NCBI GenBank assembly: GCA_949948735.1
Contig: CATLGV010000009.1
Span: 1 to 64,000 of the forward strand
Source: an uncultured Lachnospiraceae bacterium
GTDB lineage: Bacteria; Bacillota; Clostridia; Lachnospirales; Lachnospiraceae
Reading direction: 5' to 3'
DNA: 64,000 nt
In this document: piece by piece, positions 52,901 through 60,640 of the stretch
Layout: each line of letters opens with the position of its first letter
Numbering within the stretch: position 1 is the stretch's first letter
The notes under the pieces: model-generated
Told to the model about the DNA's origin: nothing
What the model saw: the letters and a program-made list of their open reading frames with translations, nothing else
Database searches by the model: none
Translations under genes and position numbers: made by a program

Positions 52901-53830
52901 TGCCGCGCCATCGTCAGCGTGACGGCGCTGGCCGGCAAAAAGGGTGCGATTGCCGGGCAGGTGGCTTCTTATGAGAATACGCATGAGACGGAGGGCGAGG
53001 CCGCGAAGGTATCCGGGAACTATTATGTGGGCGACGGCCTTTGCGGCGTTGACAATATCAGCTACGTCGGCATTGCGGAGCCGGTATCGTATGAGACGCT
53101 GCTGACGATGGAAAATCTTCCGACGGCATTCTGGCATTTGAAGGTGGTTTACCGAATCGAGGATACCTATCTCGGCGCGCAGGAGGTCGCGTTTGGGGAG
53201 AGCCTTGCCGCGCTGCAGTATCCGCAGATTCCCGAGCGGGAGGGATACTATGGCGTCTGGCCGGATTATACAGGAGAGGTGATGCGGGGGAACCTGGTCA
53301 TCAATGGCGAATACAGGGAAAATGTGACTGTAGTAGAGAGCAACGAGAAGTATCTGGAAAGCGAGGCAGACACGGAGACGGCGTATCAGAAGCCGTACGC
53401 GCTGGTGGAGCAGATTTTTACGGAGGATACGCAGCTCAGGGCCGTACTTGGCGACGGGACGCCGCCGGCGGCCGCGCTGAATAAGGAATACCGGATTTAT
53501 GATGTTGCGCTTGAAAACGGCGGTATCAAGGATACGGACACCTTTGCGGTGCGGCTTTTGAACCCCTATGAGAAAGCGGTCGTATGGGGATGCCGGGACG
53601 GCGTCTGGACGGCGCGGGAAAGCAAGTCCAGAGGACAGTACCTGCAGGTGGAGATGACCGGCAGCAGGGAGTCCTTCTGTGTGATAGAGGAGACTGCGGA
53701 TATCCGTATTTATATCGCGGCGGGCGCGGCGGCAGTCATACTGATTCTTGCGATCGTTTTGATAAAGAAAGGGCGTTCGCGCAGGAAAGCAAGGCGTGCG
53801 GCAGCGGCGCAGGAGGAAAAAGAGCAATAA
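49904..53830 (+). CDS. Large GLUG-repeat surface protein with C-terminal membrane anchor
   Basis: A 1308-residue protein. A signal/anchor helix lies at residues about 25-47. At least five GLUG-type repeats (such as GGIVGTNHGVVTNCTN and GGIAGRQCGIVSLCTN) span about 165-340, and a helical stretch 345-455. Two InlB-B-like beta repeats (APDAGYKLSGDP, KPDSGYVLSENP) lie at about 472-634, a long helical, coiled-coil-like part to about 855, and four more GLUG repeats at about 860-1020. One membrane helix at about 1269-1291 and a basic tail end the protein. GLUG proteins are usually surface adhesins. Here the helix at the C-terminus, the long internal helical parts and the 17-base overlap with the MMPL transporter suggest a membrane-bound partner. 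ATG 49904 follows a G-rich site. Confidence 0.82.
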   Translation: MKTGINFRMNSRGNAGKKSGMKSRILCGGLAIMLAVTMLPAQELMAAQQEKNTEPVEASAVEEPVIEEIAIRDVDEFLAFAASCDIDSWSANKYVTLEKDIDLTGTDFEMIPVFAGIFDGLGHTISGFENGGSGYVVGLFRYIEQGGVVQNLKLRGAVAATDEKECIGSLCGVNYGTIKNCSFQGTVSGRDTVGGIAGVNEGTGTITGCASDGRVTGYYMTGGIVGTNHGVVTNCTNRSGINDNSAWVEEDDEMGTGIFLSITVSETDTELYSGVDTGGIAGYSDGLVSRCTNYGKVGYEHTGYNIGGIAGRQCGIVSLCTNKGEVYGRKDVGGIVGQMEPYIEINEAESLRNAVNKLHALINKTIDDLQAGKNAVKSDLDSLSLYSDAALDSGDAIAQQLTGFMDDNIGQTQAIAERMEYVLDQLPAILQNASGAGDAFGALNNTIKQLNEHLDIAGKVDDGPYEETDYRKVTLLSTVGGELTCDNKNPAEHDEITITAAPDAGYKLSGDPVATDANGSAVAVTKKSDNEYTLAMPAAHVKVTATFVHDGNTFDKVILSSNWSGNASCEVNGSQVTLTVKPDSGYVLSENPLVLDRGGRSIPVSRKQSDAYIYEFSLDGAATPCTVRISFEGQNRQQAIDTSRDNIAEDMKALQEASERMQESVRKINELMTDKDGNPREWQDLSTAEQDAVLDELEKLSEAVADMSAAASAALVDLGRIGNILTPYASDAAQAAKRDVEEATRQVQNSINFLKDASGGLKGIVNYINAQADIRFSQLGEAFDEKRERFHDELQGISDSLKHLSDNASEYSDVINADMRAVNDQLNVVFNLLTDHLVDYSDLSVEELYEDVSDEEIDTITAGRTDNCTNKGIVKGDINIGGIVGAMSIDEEDPEDSAAGSVEYRAGRRFITKCVVTGSVNEGYVTARKDGAGGIVGYMKHGVVLDSEGYGSVESTEGGYVGGICGESQTVIRRCYALCSVSGNKNVGGIAGYADTLQDCRAIVSVTALAGKKGAIAGQVASYENTHETEGEAAKVSGNYYVGDGLCGVDNISYVGIAEPVSYETLLTMENLPTAFWHLKVVYRIEDTYLGAQEVAFGESLAALQYPQIPEREGYYGVWPDYTGEVMRGNLVINGEYRENVTVVESNEKYLESEADTETAYQKPYALVEQIFTEDTQLRAVLGDGTPPAAALNKEYRIYDVALENGGIKDTDTFAVRLLNPYEKAVVWGCRDGVWTARESKSRGQYLQVEMTGSRESFCVIEETADIRIYIAAGAAAVILILAIVLIKKGRSRRKARRAAAAQEEKEQ

Positions 53831-53907
53831 AAGCGGGCGGCTGCTGGTCAAATCCGCGGCGGATTCCGTATGGAAAGCAATATTCTGGTAAAAATAACGA
53901 TAGGCCC

Positions 53908-53937
53908 AAGGCGCAATCTGCGGATTGCGCTTTTTGG
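53908..53937 (+). terminator. Rho-independent terminator of the MMPL/GLUG unit
   Basis: GCGCAATC (53911-53918), loop TGCG, GATTGCGC (53923-53930), then TTTTT. A perfect 8-pair stem with five Ts, 80 bases after the GLUG gene. Its downstream arm overlaps the -35 box of the next promoter. Confidence 0.9.
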
Positions 53938-53953
53938 CATAATTTAGTATAAT
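53925..53953 (+). promoter_or_regulatory. Sigma-A-type promoter of the second MBOAT operon
   Basis: TTGCGC (53925-53930, within the terminator stem), 17-base spacer, perfect TATAAT (53948-53953). Transcription should start near 53960, which excludes the in-frame ATT/ATG-like region at 53952 as a start and supports ATG 54009. Confidence 0.7.
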
Positions 53954-53969
53954 GTCGATAAATGCTGTA

Positions 53970-53989
53970 TCCGCCCGAGCGGGGGCGGA
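53970..53989 (+). other. Leader hairpin before the second MBOAT gene
   Basis: TCCGCCC (53970-53976), loop GAGCGG, GGGCGGA (53983-53989) lies in the predicted 5' leader, 7 bases before the GAGG ribosome site. No T-run follows; it may protect the mRNA or modulate translation. Confidence 0.5.
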
Positions 53990-54008
53990 AGGAACCGAGG
54001 TATGGATT

Positions 54009-55481
54009 ATGCTGTTTAATTCCTATAGTTTTCTGATCTTTTTTCCGGTTGTGCTGCTGATTCATTTTATTCTGCCAAAGAGGATGCAGTATATCTGGCT
54101 GCTTGCGGCGAGCTATTATTTTTACATGAGCTGGGACGCGCGGTATGTGCTGCTGCTCCTGTTTTCGACGGCAGTGACTTATATCAGCGGTATCGCAATC
54201 GAGGGCGCGGGCTCGGACAAGGCCCGGAAGGCGGCGGTAGCGGCAAGCTTCGTGTTGAATATCGGCGTCCTGTTTTTCTTTAAATATGTTAATTTTGCGG
54301 TGGATTCCGTCAATTTTGTGCTTTCCCGGGTCAATATTTCCCTGCCCGCGCCGGCGTTTTCGTTTCTGCTGCCGGTAGGGATTTCCTTTTATACCTTTCA
54401 GGCGCTGAGCTATACGATGGATGTGTACAGGAAGGAGGTCCGGGCGGAAAAGAACTTTTTCAAATATGCGCTGTTCGTGTCCTTTTTCCCGCAGCTGGTG
54501 GCGGGGCCGATTGAGCGCTCCAAAAATCTGCTCCGGCAGGTCAATGAGACGCATTCCTTTGATTTTGAGCGGATGCGGGAGGGCCTGCTGATTATGCTCT
54601 GGGGATATTTTCTCAAGCTGGTTATTGCGGACAGGGCGGCGATCATTGTGGATGCGGTATATGGGAATTACGCGGAGTATGGCGGCGTTTACCTGATTGT
54701 GGCGTCCGTTTTGTTTGCGGTGCAGATTTACTGTGACTTTGCCGGATATTCCATTATTGCGATGGGGGCGGCCAGAGTGCTGGGCTTTGCGCTGATGGAC
54801 AACTTTAACTGCCCGTATTTGTCGCGGAGCATCGGTGAGTTCTGGCGCAGATGGCATATTTCGCTGTCCACCTGGTTTCGCGATTATCTGTATATTCCGC
54901 TGGGCGGCAACCGGAAGGGCGTCCTGCGCAAATATGTCAATCTGCTGATTGTGTTTCTTGTGAGCGGCCTTTGGCACGGGGCGGCGGCGACCTATATCGT
55001 CTGGGGGCTGGTTCACGGCCTTTATCAGGTGGCGGGCGGCGTCACGAAGCCGCTTCGCGATAAGCTCAACCGGATATTTGGCATGAAGCCGGATTCCATC
55101 GGGCACAGAATCGTCAGCGGGCTTGTCACGTTTGCGCTCGTGGATTTTGCATGGATATTTTTCAGGGCGGAGAGCCTTGGCGCGGCGGTTGAAATGATCA
55201 AAAGCATGGTGCATATCGGCAATATCAGCATACTCTGGACAGGGGCGCTGTATGAGCTTGGCGTGAGCAGATGGGGCTTTCGCATCCTGCTGCTTGCGAT
55301 TGTGATATTGTTATTGGCGGATATTATGAAATACAAGGGCATACAGATTCATAAGATGATCATTGAACAGGAGCTTTGGTGCCGGTGGCTGTGCTACATC
55401 ACGGCGCTTTGGTTCGTGCTGGTTTTTGGCGTCTGGGGCGGGACGTATGACGCCGCAAGCTTTATCTATTTTCAATTTTAA
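54009..55481 (+). CDS. MBOAT O-acyltransferase (AlgI/DltB family), second copy
   Basis: A 490-residue polytopic protein beginning LFNSYSFLIFFPVVLLIHFI. It has LLPVGISFYTFQALSYTMDV at about residues 120-139, FFPQLVAGPIERSKNLL near 162, LAASYYFYMSWD near 31, and the catalytic histidine in SGLWHGAAATYIVWG at about residues 319-333. It ends in SFIYFQF, nearly the same as the first copy (QFIYFQF). The two proteins are close paralogues. GAGG at 53997-54000 is 8 bases before ATG 54009, and the upstream promoter excludes longer starts. The SGNH partner gene follows. Confidence 0.93.
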   Translation: MLFNSYSFLIFFPVVLLIHFILPKRMQYIWLLAASYYFYMSWDARYVLLLLFSTAVTYISGIAIEGAGSDKARKAAVAASFVLNIGVLFFFKYVNFAVDSVNFVLSRVNISLPAPAFSFLLPVGISFYTFQALSYTMDVYRKEVRAEKNFFKYALFVSFFPQLVAGPIERSKNLLRQVNETHSFDFERMREGLLIMLWGYFLKLVIADRAAIIVDAVYGNYAEYGGVYLIVASVLFAVQIYCDFAGYSIIAMGAARVLGFALMDNFNCPYLSRSIGEFWRRWHISLSTWFRDYLYIPLGGNRKGVLRKYVNLLIVFLVSGLWHGAAATYIVWGLVHGLYQVAGGVTKPLRDKLNRIFGMKPDSIGHRIVSGLVTFALVDFAWIFFRAESLGAAVEMIKSMVHIGNISILWTGALYELGVSRWGFRILLLAIVILLLADIMKYKGIQIHKMIIEQELWCRWLCYITALWFVLVFGVWGGTYDAASFIYFQF

Positions 55482-55508
55482 GCATTGTTGGAACGGGAGT
55501 GTCGGGAT

Positions 55509-56774
55509 ATGGCTATAAAAATAAAAAGGGCGGCAGGTTCGGTTTTATTCGCGGTATTGGTGCTTTTCCTGCTGGCCAGGACAAGCTTTTTGTTTGAGAG
55601 AAAATACAGCTACTCGAAGTATTATGATTTTTACGGGCAGGAGGAGGACTTCGAGGTACTGTTTCTGGGGACGAGCCATGTGATGAATGCGGTGTATCCG
55701 ATGGAGCTGTGGCGCGATTACGGCATTGTCTCATACAATCTGGCGAATAATTCCGAGAATATCTGTACGAATTACTGGCAGCTGGTCAACGCGCTGGAGC
55801 ATACGACGCCCAAGGTGGTGGTCATTGATTTGTACGCGGTTGACGGGGACAGCAAGGTCAATATCAAGTATCTGCACAATTTTACGGACGCCATGCCGCT
55901 GTCACTGACCAAAATAAGAATGGTGCGGGATCTGCTTGAGCCAGCCGACCGGGCGGAGTATCTGTTTCCGTTTTCGCTGTATCACAGCCGGTGGGACGAC
56001 GACTTTGGCAGAGCGGATCTGAATCCGGAGGCAGGCTGGCAGAAGGGGGCCGAGCTTCGGGAGGAGGTTGTCGTCAATACGCCGCCGCAGCTGATTCCTC
56101 AGGAGCAGTATGATCCCGCGGAGCGTCTCAACAAGCAGTACCTGCAAAAGATTATCGATTTGTGCAGGGAGAAGGGAATCGATATTGTACTGATGTATAT
56201 TCCGTATACCATGCCGGCGGGGGAGATGGCGGTGGCCAACTGGGGGTATGTGGCGGCAGAGAAAAACGATATTCCCTATTTAAATTTTGTCTATGAGGAG
56301 CTGGCGCTGGACTACGCGACGGACTGCGCCGACGAGGGGCATCATCTGAATGCGTCGGGCGCCAAAAAGGTCACTGATTTTCTGGGAAGCTTCCTGACAG
56401 AGCACTATGACGTGCACGATAACCGGGAAAATCCGGCGTACGCGTTCTGGTATCAGGATTATGACGAATACCGGCGCAATAAGCTGGACTGGCTCAACCG
56501 CCAGCAGGACACATGGTCGTATCTGATGCTGCTAAACGACGCAGATTATGAGACGAAGGTGTATGCGACAAAGGATTCCCTGATTTACCAGGATGGCGAG
56601 ATTATGGCGCTTTTAGACAATATCAGCGTATTTGGCGCGCTGGACTGGGTTGAACTGCCCGACGAATATTATGAGGGCAACTTCATGGTGGAGGTCGCGG
56701 ACAGGAATACGGGGGAGATTGTGAGCGAACGCCGGTTTACAAGGATTGAGTCCGATGTGTACGACACATACTAA
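55509..56774 (+). CDS. DltD/AlgJ-like SGNH-type acyl-transfer partner, second copy
   Basis: A 421-residue protein with one N-terminal membrane helix (about residues 8-28) and an outer domain. The nucleophile block is FLGTSHVMNAVYP at about residues 52-64 and the Asp-His block DEGHHLNASGAKK at about residues 276-288, parallel to GSSNSF and DEEHLNDFG in the first copy. It also shares ALEHTTPKVVVIDLY with the family. ATG 55509 is preferred over TTG 55485, which has no ribosome site. With the MBOAT protein it would add acyl groups to the glycan outside the membrane. Confidence 0.75.
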   Translation: MAIKIKRAAGSVLFAVLVLFLLARTSFLFERKYSYSKYYDFYGQEEDFEVLFLGTSHVMNAVYPMELWRDYGIVSYNLANNSENICTNYWQLVNALEHTTPKVVVIDLYAVDGDSKVNIKYLHNFTDAMPLSLTKIRMVRDLLEPADRAEYLFPFSLYHSRWDDDFGRADLNPEAGWQKGAELREEVVVNTPPQLIPQEQYDPAERLNKQYLQKIIDLCREKGIDIVLMYIPYTMPAGEMAVANWGYVAAEKNDIPYLNFVYEELALDYATDCADEGHHLNASGAKKVTDFLGSFLTEHYDVHDNRENPAYAFWYQDYDEYRRNKLDWLNRQQDTWSYLMLLNDADYETKVYATKDSLIYQDGEIMALLDNISVFGALDWVELPDEYYEGNFMVEVADRNTGEIVSERRFTRIESDVYDTY

Positions 56775-56819
56775 AAGGGTAAAAGGGTAAAGTATAAATC
56801 AGAAAGGGATGGCGTCGAT

Positions 56820-58715
56820 ATGTGTGGAATTGCAGGCTTTTGTAATTACGCCGAAAACTGGCGGGAGGATATACAGCGGATGAACGACAGGATGTACCAC
56901 CGCGGGCCGGATGCGGGCGGTATCTGGGCGAGCGGGGACGGCAGAGTGGTGCTGGGGCACCGGCGGCTCTCGATTATCGATTTGTCCGAGAACGGCGTGC
57001 AGCCCATGCATTCCGCGTCCGGGCGGTATGTATGTGTATTCAACGGGGAAATCTACAATTACAGGACAATACGGGAGCGGCTGCTCTCCGAAAAAAAGGT
57101 CAGCGGGTTTCGCGGAAGCTCCGATACAGAGGTGCTGCTGGAGGCCTTTGAGGCGTACGGGGTAAAGGAGACGATTTCCATGTGCAAGGGGATGTTCGCC
57201 ATTGCGCTCTGGGATCAGAAGACGGGGAGGCTTACGCTGATACGGGACAGAATCGGGGAAAAGCCGCTCTATTACGGCTTTGTGGGCGGCCGCTTTGTCT
57301 TTGCCTCGGAGATTGGGAGCATCTGCGCGCTGGCGGATTTTCACAACGAAATCGATACGGAGGTGCTGCAGCTTTATTTCATACACGGGTATATACCGGC
57401 GCCTTACTCCATTTACCGGGATATATACAAGCTGGACGCGGGCTGTATGCTGGAAATTGACGCGCCGTACAGGGAGCCGCGCCGCAGCGTGTACTGGTCC
57501 GTCCGGGAGGCGGCAAGATATGGTCAGGAGCATCCCTTTGCAGGGACGAGGCAGGAGGCCGCGGATGAGCTCGAGCGGCTGTTAAAGGCGTCCATCCGGG
57601 AACAGATGGTGGCGGACGTGCCGGTCGGCGCGTTCCTGTCCGCGGGCATTGACAGCAGTACGATTGTCGCGCTGATGCAGGCGCAGTCTGCGGGGAAGGT
57701 CAAAAGCTTTACCATCGGTATGCAGGAGAAGGGCTACAACGAGGCGGTCTATGCCGCCGAGATTGCAAAGCATCTGGGGACGGAGCACACGGAGCTCTAT
57801 ATTACGGCGCAGGACGCGAAGGACGTGATACCCGGACTGTCGTGGATATTCGGGGAGCCCTTTGCGGATTCCTCCCAGATACCGACCTATCTTGTCAGCA
57901 AGATGACGCGGTCGCATGTGACGGTATCGCTGAGCGGGGACGGCGGGGACGAGCTGTTCTGCGGGTACAATTCCTACGCGTCGATTGACCGGATCTGGAA
58001 CAAGATGAAGGGGTACCCGTACGGGCTGCGAAGGCTGTGCAGCAGTCTTTTGATTCACTGCCCGCTGTTAAAAAACAACCGGGTATTGCAGACAAAGTCG
58101 TATCTGCTGGGGGCAAAGAGCCCGGAGCACCTCTATGAGCTGTCCAACGCGCAGGAGGCCTCTAATCTGAAAATCGCGTTGGAGACGGCGGCGCACCCGT
58201 ACAAGCACAACCAGAACCCGTACGGCGTGCTGAAGGACACACAGAATGCGATTATGCTGATGGATATGGAGATGTATCATCCGGACGATATTCTGGTCAA
58301 GGTCGACCGGTCGGCGATGGCGGTTTCCCTGGAGACCCGGGTGCCGATGCTCGATAAGGACGTCGTGGAGTTTGCGTGGACGATACCCATGGCGTATAAG
58401 AAGCAGGGAACGGAAGGCAAGCTTGTATTGAAGGACGTCCTTTACCGGTATGTGCCCAGAGAGATGATGGACAGGCCCAAAACGGGCTTTTCCATTCCGA
58501 TTGAAAAGTGGCTTTTGGAGCCGGCTCTCCGGGAATGGGCGGAAGCGCTGATCGATAAAAAGACGCTGCGGGAGCAGGGGCTGTTGAATGTGGACGAGGT
58601 ATGGCGTATCTGGGACGATTTCGTGAAAAACGGGAACTGGCGGATACAGATCTGGTATATTCTGATGTTCCAGAGCTGGATGATAAATCGCAATACCGGC
58701 TGTCCTGCGGGCTAG
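56820..58715 (+). CDS. AsnB-like glutamine amidotransferase of the glycan locus (copy 2)
   Basis: A 631-residue class-II amidotransferase with Cys2 (MCGIAGFC), MYHRGPDAGG, HRRLSIIDLS and VFNGEIYNY in the glutaminase half. The synthetase half has AFLSAGIDSS at about residues 271-280, where the usual SGGxDSS loop has Ala for the first Gly, then IFGEPFADSSQIPTYL and LSGDGGDELFCGYN. It differs enough from the copy at 43644 to suggest a distinct substrate. A short repeat of aaaagggt precedes the gene, and the ribosome site is AAAGGGA. An amidated uronic acid is the likely product by context. Confidence 0.83.
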   Translation: MCGIAGFCNYAENWREDIQRMNDRMYHRGPDAGGIWASGDGRVVLGHRRLSIIDLSENGVQPMHSASGRYVCVFNGEIYNYRTIRERLLSEKKVSGFRGSSDTEVLLEAFEAYGVKETISMCKGMFAIALWDQKTGRLTLIRDRIGEKPLYYGFVGGRFVFASEIGSICALADFHNEIDTEVLQLYFIHGYIPAPYSIYRDIYKLDAGCMLEIDAPYREPRRSVYWSVREAARYGQEHPFAGTRQEAADELERLLKASIREQMVADVPVGAFLSAGIDSSTIVALMQAQSAGKVKSFTIGMQEKGYNEAVYAAEIAKHLGTEHTELYITAQDAKDVIPGLSWIFGEPFADSSQIPTYLVSKMTRSHVTVSLSGDGGDELFCGYNSYASIDRIWNKMKGYPYGLRRLCSSLLIHCPLLKNNRVLQTKSYLLGAKSPEHLYELSNAQEASNLKIALETAAHPYKHNQNPYGVLKDTQNAIMLMDMEMYHPDDILVKVDRSAMAVSLETRVPMLDKDVVEFAWTIPMAYKKQGTEGKLVLKDVLYRYVPREMMDRPKTGFSIPIEKWLLEPALREWAEALIDKKTLREQGLLNVDEVWRIWDDFVKNGNWRIQIWYILMFQSWMINRNTGCPAG

Positions 58716-58809
58716 GGCATGATTTTATCAAATATCAGCCAGACAGACGCCAGTCTGCCGGTTTGCGGGAATGCTTTGGAGGAAAAAGGCTTCCGGAAGT
58801 GAGGAAACA

Positions 58810-60561
58810 ATGATAGCTGTTTTACTGAATTGGGCCTATATCTGCTTTACGGCGGGCGCGTGCGGCTTCGCTTTCTCTTTCTTTGCGGAGAAAACGCTTG
58901 GGTACCGCATCAGGAGGGCGGACAGCGTGCTGTTTGCCGGACTGGTGATCGTGACCGTGTACGCGCAGCTTTTCAGTCTGGTATACAAGGTGGGGCTTTG
59001 GGCGAACGCGGCGCTGCTTTTGATGGGTCTTTTGTTTTATGGGACAAAGCGCAGGGAAATTGCGGCATGGTGGAGGAACAGGCAGTGCGCGGGCTTTCGC
59101 GCGAAAAGAATATTGACGCTTGCGCTTGTCCTGATTTGGGCTTACTGTACCTCAAGGGGATATATGCATTATGATTCCGACCTGTATCATGCCCAGAGCA
59201 TCCGGTGGATTGAGGAGTACGGCGTGGTAAAGGGCCTTGGCAATATCCATGTGCGCTTTGCCTACAACAGCTCCTTTTTTGCGCTGTCGGCGCTCTACAG
59301 CATGAAGTTTTTGACGGGACAGTCGCTGCACGCCGTCAACGGGCTGATTGCGCTGCTGCTGAGTCTTGAGGCATCACGGCTGATTGAAATACGAGGGCGC
59401 AAAAGGATACTGCTGTCGGACTTTGCAAGGCTTGGCGCTTTTTACTATCTGACGGTGATTTACAGGGAGATTACCGCGCCGGCCTCCGATTACGCGATTA
59501 TGTGCGTCGTGTTCTATCTGGTAATCAAATGGCTGGACAGTCTGGAGAGTGACGCTGCGGACGCCGCGCCGTTTGCGCTCCTGTGCGTGGGCGGGGTGTT
59601 CGCGGTCTCGCTCAAGCTGACGGCGGGCCTGCTTCTGCTGCTGACCGTCAAGCCGGCAGCCCGGCTGATTCGGGAAAAGCGGTGGCGCGAAATCGCGCTT
59701 TATCTGTGCATGGGGCTTTTGGTGCTCCTGCCCTGGATGGCGAGAACGGCTGTGATTTCGGGTTATCTTCTGTACCCGTTCCCGGCGCTGGACGTCCTGC
59801 CGGTGGACTGGAAGCTTCCGGCGGCTGCGGCTGCGCTGGACGCGGCCGAGATTAAGACCTGGGGGCGCGGCCTGAATAACGCGGCGTTGGTAAAGCTGGG
59901 GATTGGCCAGTGGCTGCCGGGCTGGTTTCGCACAATGCTGCCGGCCATGGGAAAGCTTTTGGTGCTTGCGGACGTCTTCTGCACTGCGGCGGCCGCGCTT
60001 TTGGCGCCGTATCTGCTTACGGACAGGAGGCGGCGCGCGGCGTACGGGGATGCGCTGCTGGTGCTTGCGGGCGTGCTGGCGTCGTATCTGTTCTGGCAGC
60101 TTTCCGCGCCGCTGCTGCGCTACGGGTACGCCTATGTGCTGCTGGCGCCGGCATTGGCCGCCGGTATCCTGTACGGCCTGCTTACCGGCGCTATGCCGGG
60201 AGGCGGCGAAGCCACAGACAGAAAGCGGCTTTTGACAGGCAGGCAAAAGCTTTCTGCATGCAGGCAAAAGCTTTCCGCAGGGGCGTATGTCTGTATGGCG
60301 GCGGCAATCGCGGTCTTTACGCTTGTCAAGGCGGCGTCCCTGGCCGGATATGTGTCTGAGACGGCGGGCAGTCCGTACTACCTGCGGCAGGAGGATTACG
60401 GGGAATATGCGCTTTCGGCTTACGAGGCCGGCGGCGTTACCTTCTATTACCCCGAGAGCGGCGACCGTGTGGGCTATGCGGCGTTTCCGGCGCTGCCGCG
60501 CAGAGTGGAGATTTATTTTCGCGGCGACGGGATAGCGGACGGCTTTTGGGCGGGGGAGTAA
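58810..60561 (+). CDS. Polytopic membrane protein, LIC_10190-like
   Basis: A 583-residue protein with about twelve helices. An outer-loop motif MHYDSDLYHAQSIRWIEEYG at about residues 117-136, FAYNSSFFALSALYSMKF, SLKLTAGLLLLL and YLLYPFPALDVLPVDWKLP agree with the LIC_10190 family of glycan-locus membrane proteins of GT-C-like build. The function of this family is not established; the acidic DSD pair in the first outer loop would suit a polyprenyl-phosphate-sugar-using transferase. ATG 58810 has GAGGAAA before it; an upstream in-frame TTG/ATG (58771) has no good site. A 21-bp duplication lies at 60241-60282. Confidence 0.72.
   Translation: MIAVLLNWAYICFTAGACGFAFSFFAEKTLGYRIRRADSVLFAGLVIVTVYAQLFSLVYKVGLWANAALLLMGLLFYGTKRREIAAWWRNRQCAGFRAKRILTLALVLIWAYCTSRGYMHYDSDLYHAQSIRWIEEYGVVKGLGNIHVRFAYNSSFFALSALYSMKFLTGQSLHAVNGLIALLLSLEASRLIEIRGRKRILLSDFARLGAFYYLTVIYREITAPASDYAIMCVVFYLVIKWLDSLESDAADAAPFALLCVGGVFAVSLKLTAGLLLLLTVKPAARLIREKRWREIALYLCMGLLVLLPWMARTAVISGYLLYPFPALDVLPVDWKLPAAAAALDAAEIKTWGRGLNNAALVKLGIGQWLPGWFRTMLPAMGKLLVLADVFCTAAAALLAPYLLTDRRRRAAYGDALLVLAGVLASYLFWQLSAPLLRYGYAYVLLAPALAAGILYGLLTGAMPGGGEATDRKRLLTGRQKLSACRQKLSAGAYVCMAAAIAVFTLVKAASLAGYVSETAGSPYYLRQEDYGEYALSAYEAGGVTFYYPESGDRVGYAAFPALPRRVEIYFRGDGIADGFWAGE
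60241..60282 (+). repeat. 21-bp tandem duplication in the LIC_10190-like gene
   Basis: aggcaaaagctttc is repeated at a 21-base distance (60241 and 60262), giving RQKLSAC-RQKLSAG in the protein, in a cytoplasmic or loop segment between helices. It keeps the frame. Confidence 0.8.
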
Positions 60562-60640
60562 GAGGAAATGCCGGGATGGAATAAGGGCATAGGGAGAAAT
60601 CAATAATAATCTGTATCAGGATATGAATGGGGCAGTCGAA

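Noticed and set aside
52313-53851. Long minus-strand open frame opposite the GLUG protein
   Set aside because: No ribosome site or domain; it is a by-product of the plus-strand coding frame.
53952-54008. N-terminal extension of the second MBOAT protein
   Set aside because: The extension begins within the -10 box; ATG 54009 gives the family's normal N-terminus.
53736-55214. Long minus-strand open frame opposite the second MBOAT gene
   Set aside because: It crosses a terminator and promoter and has no recognisable domain, while the plus-strand MBOAT gene is certain.
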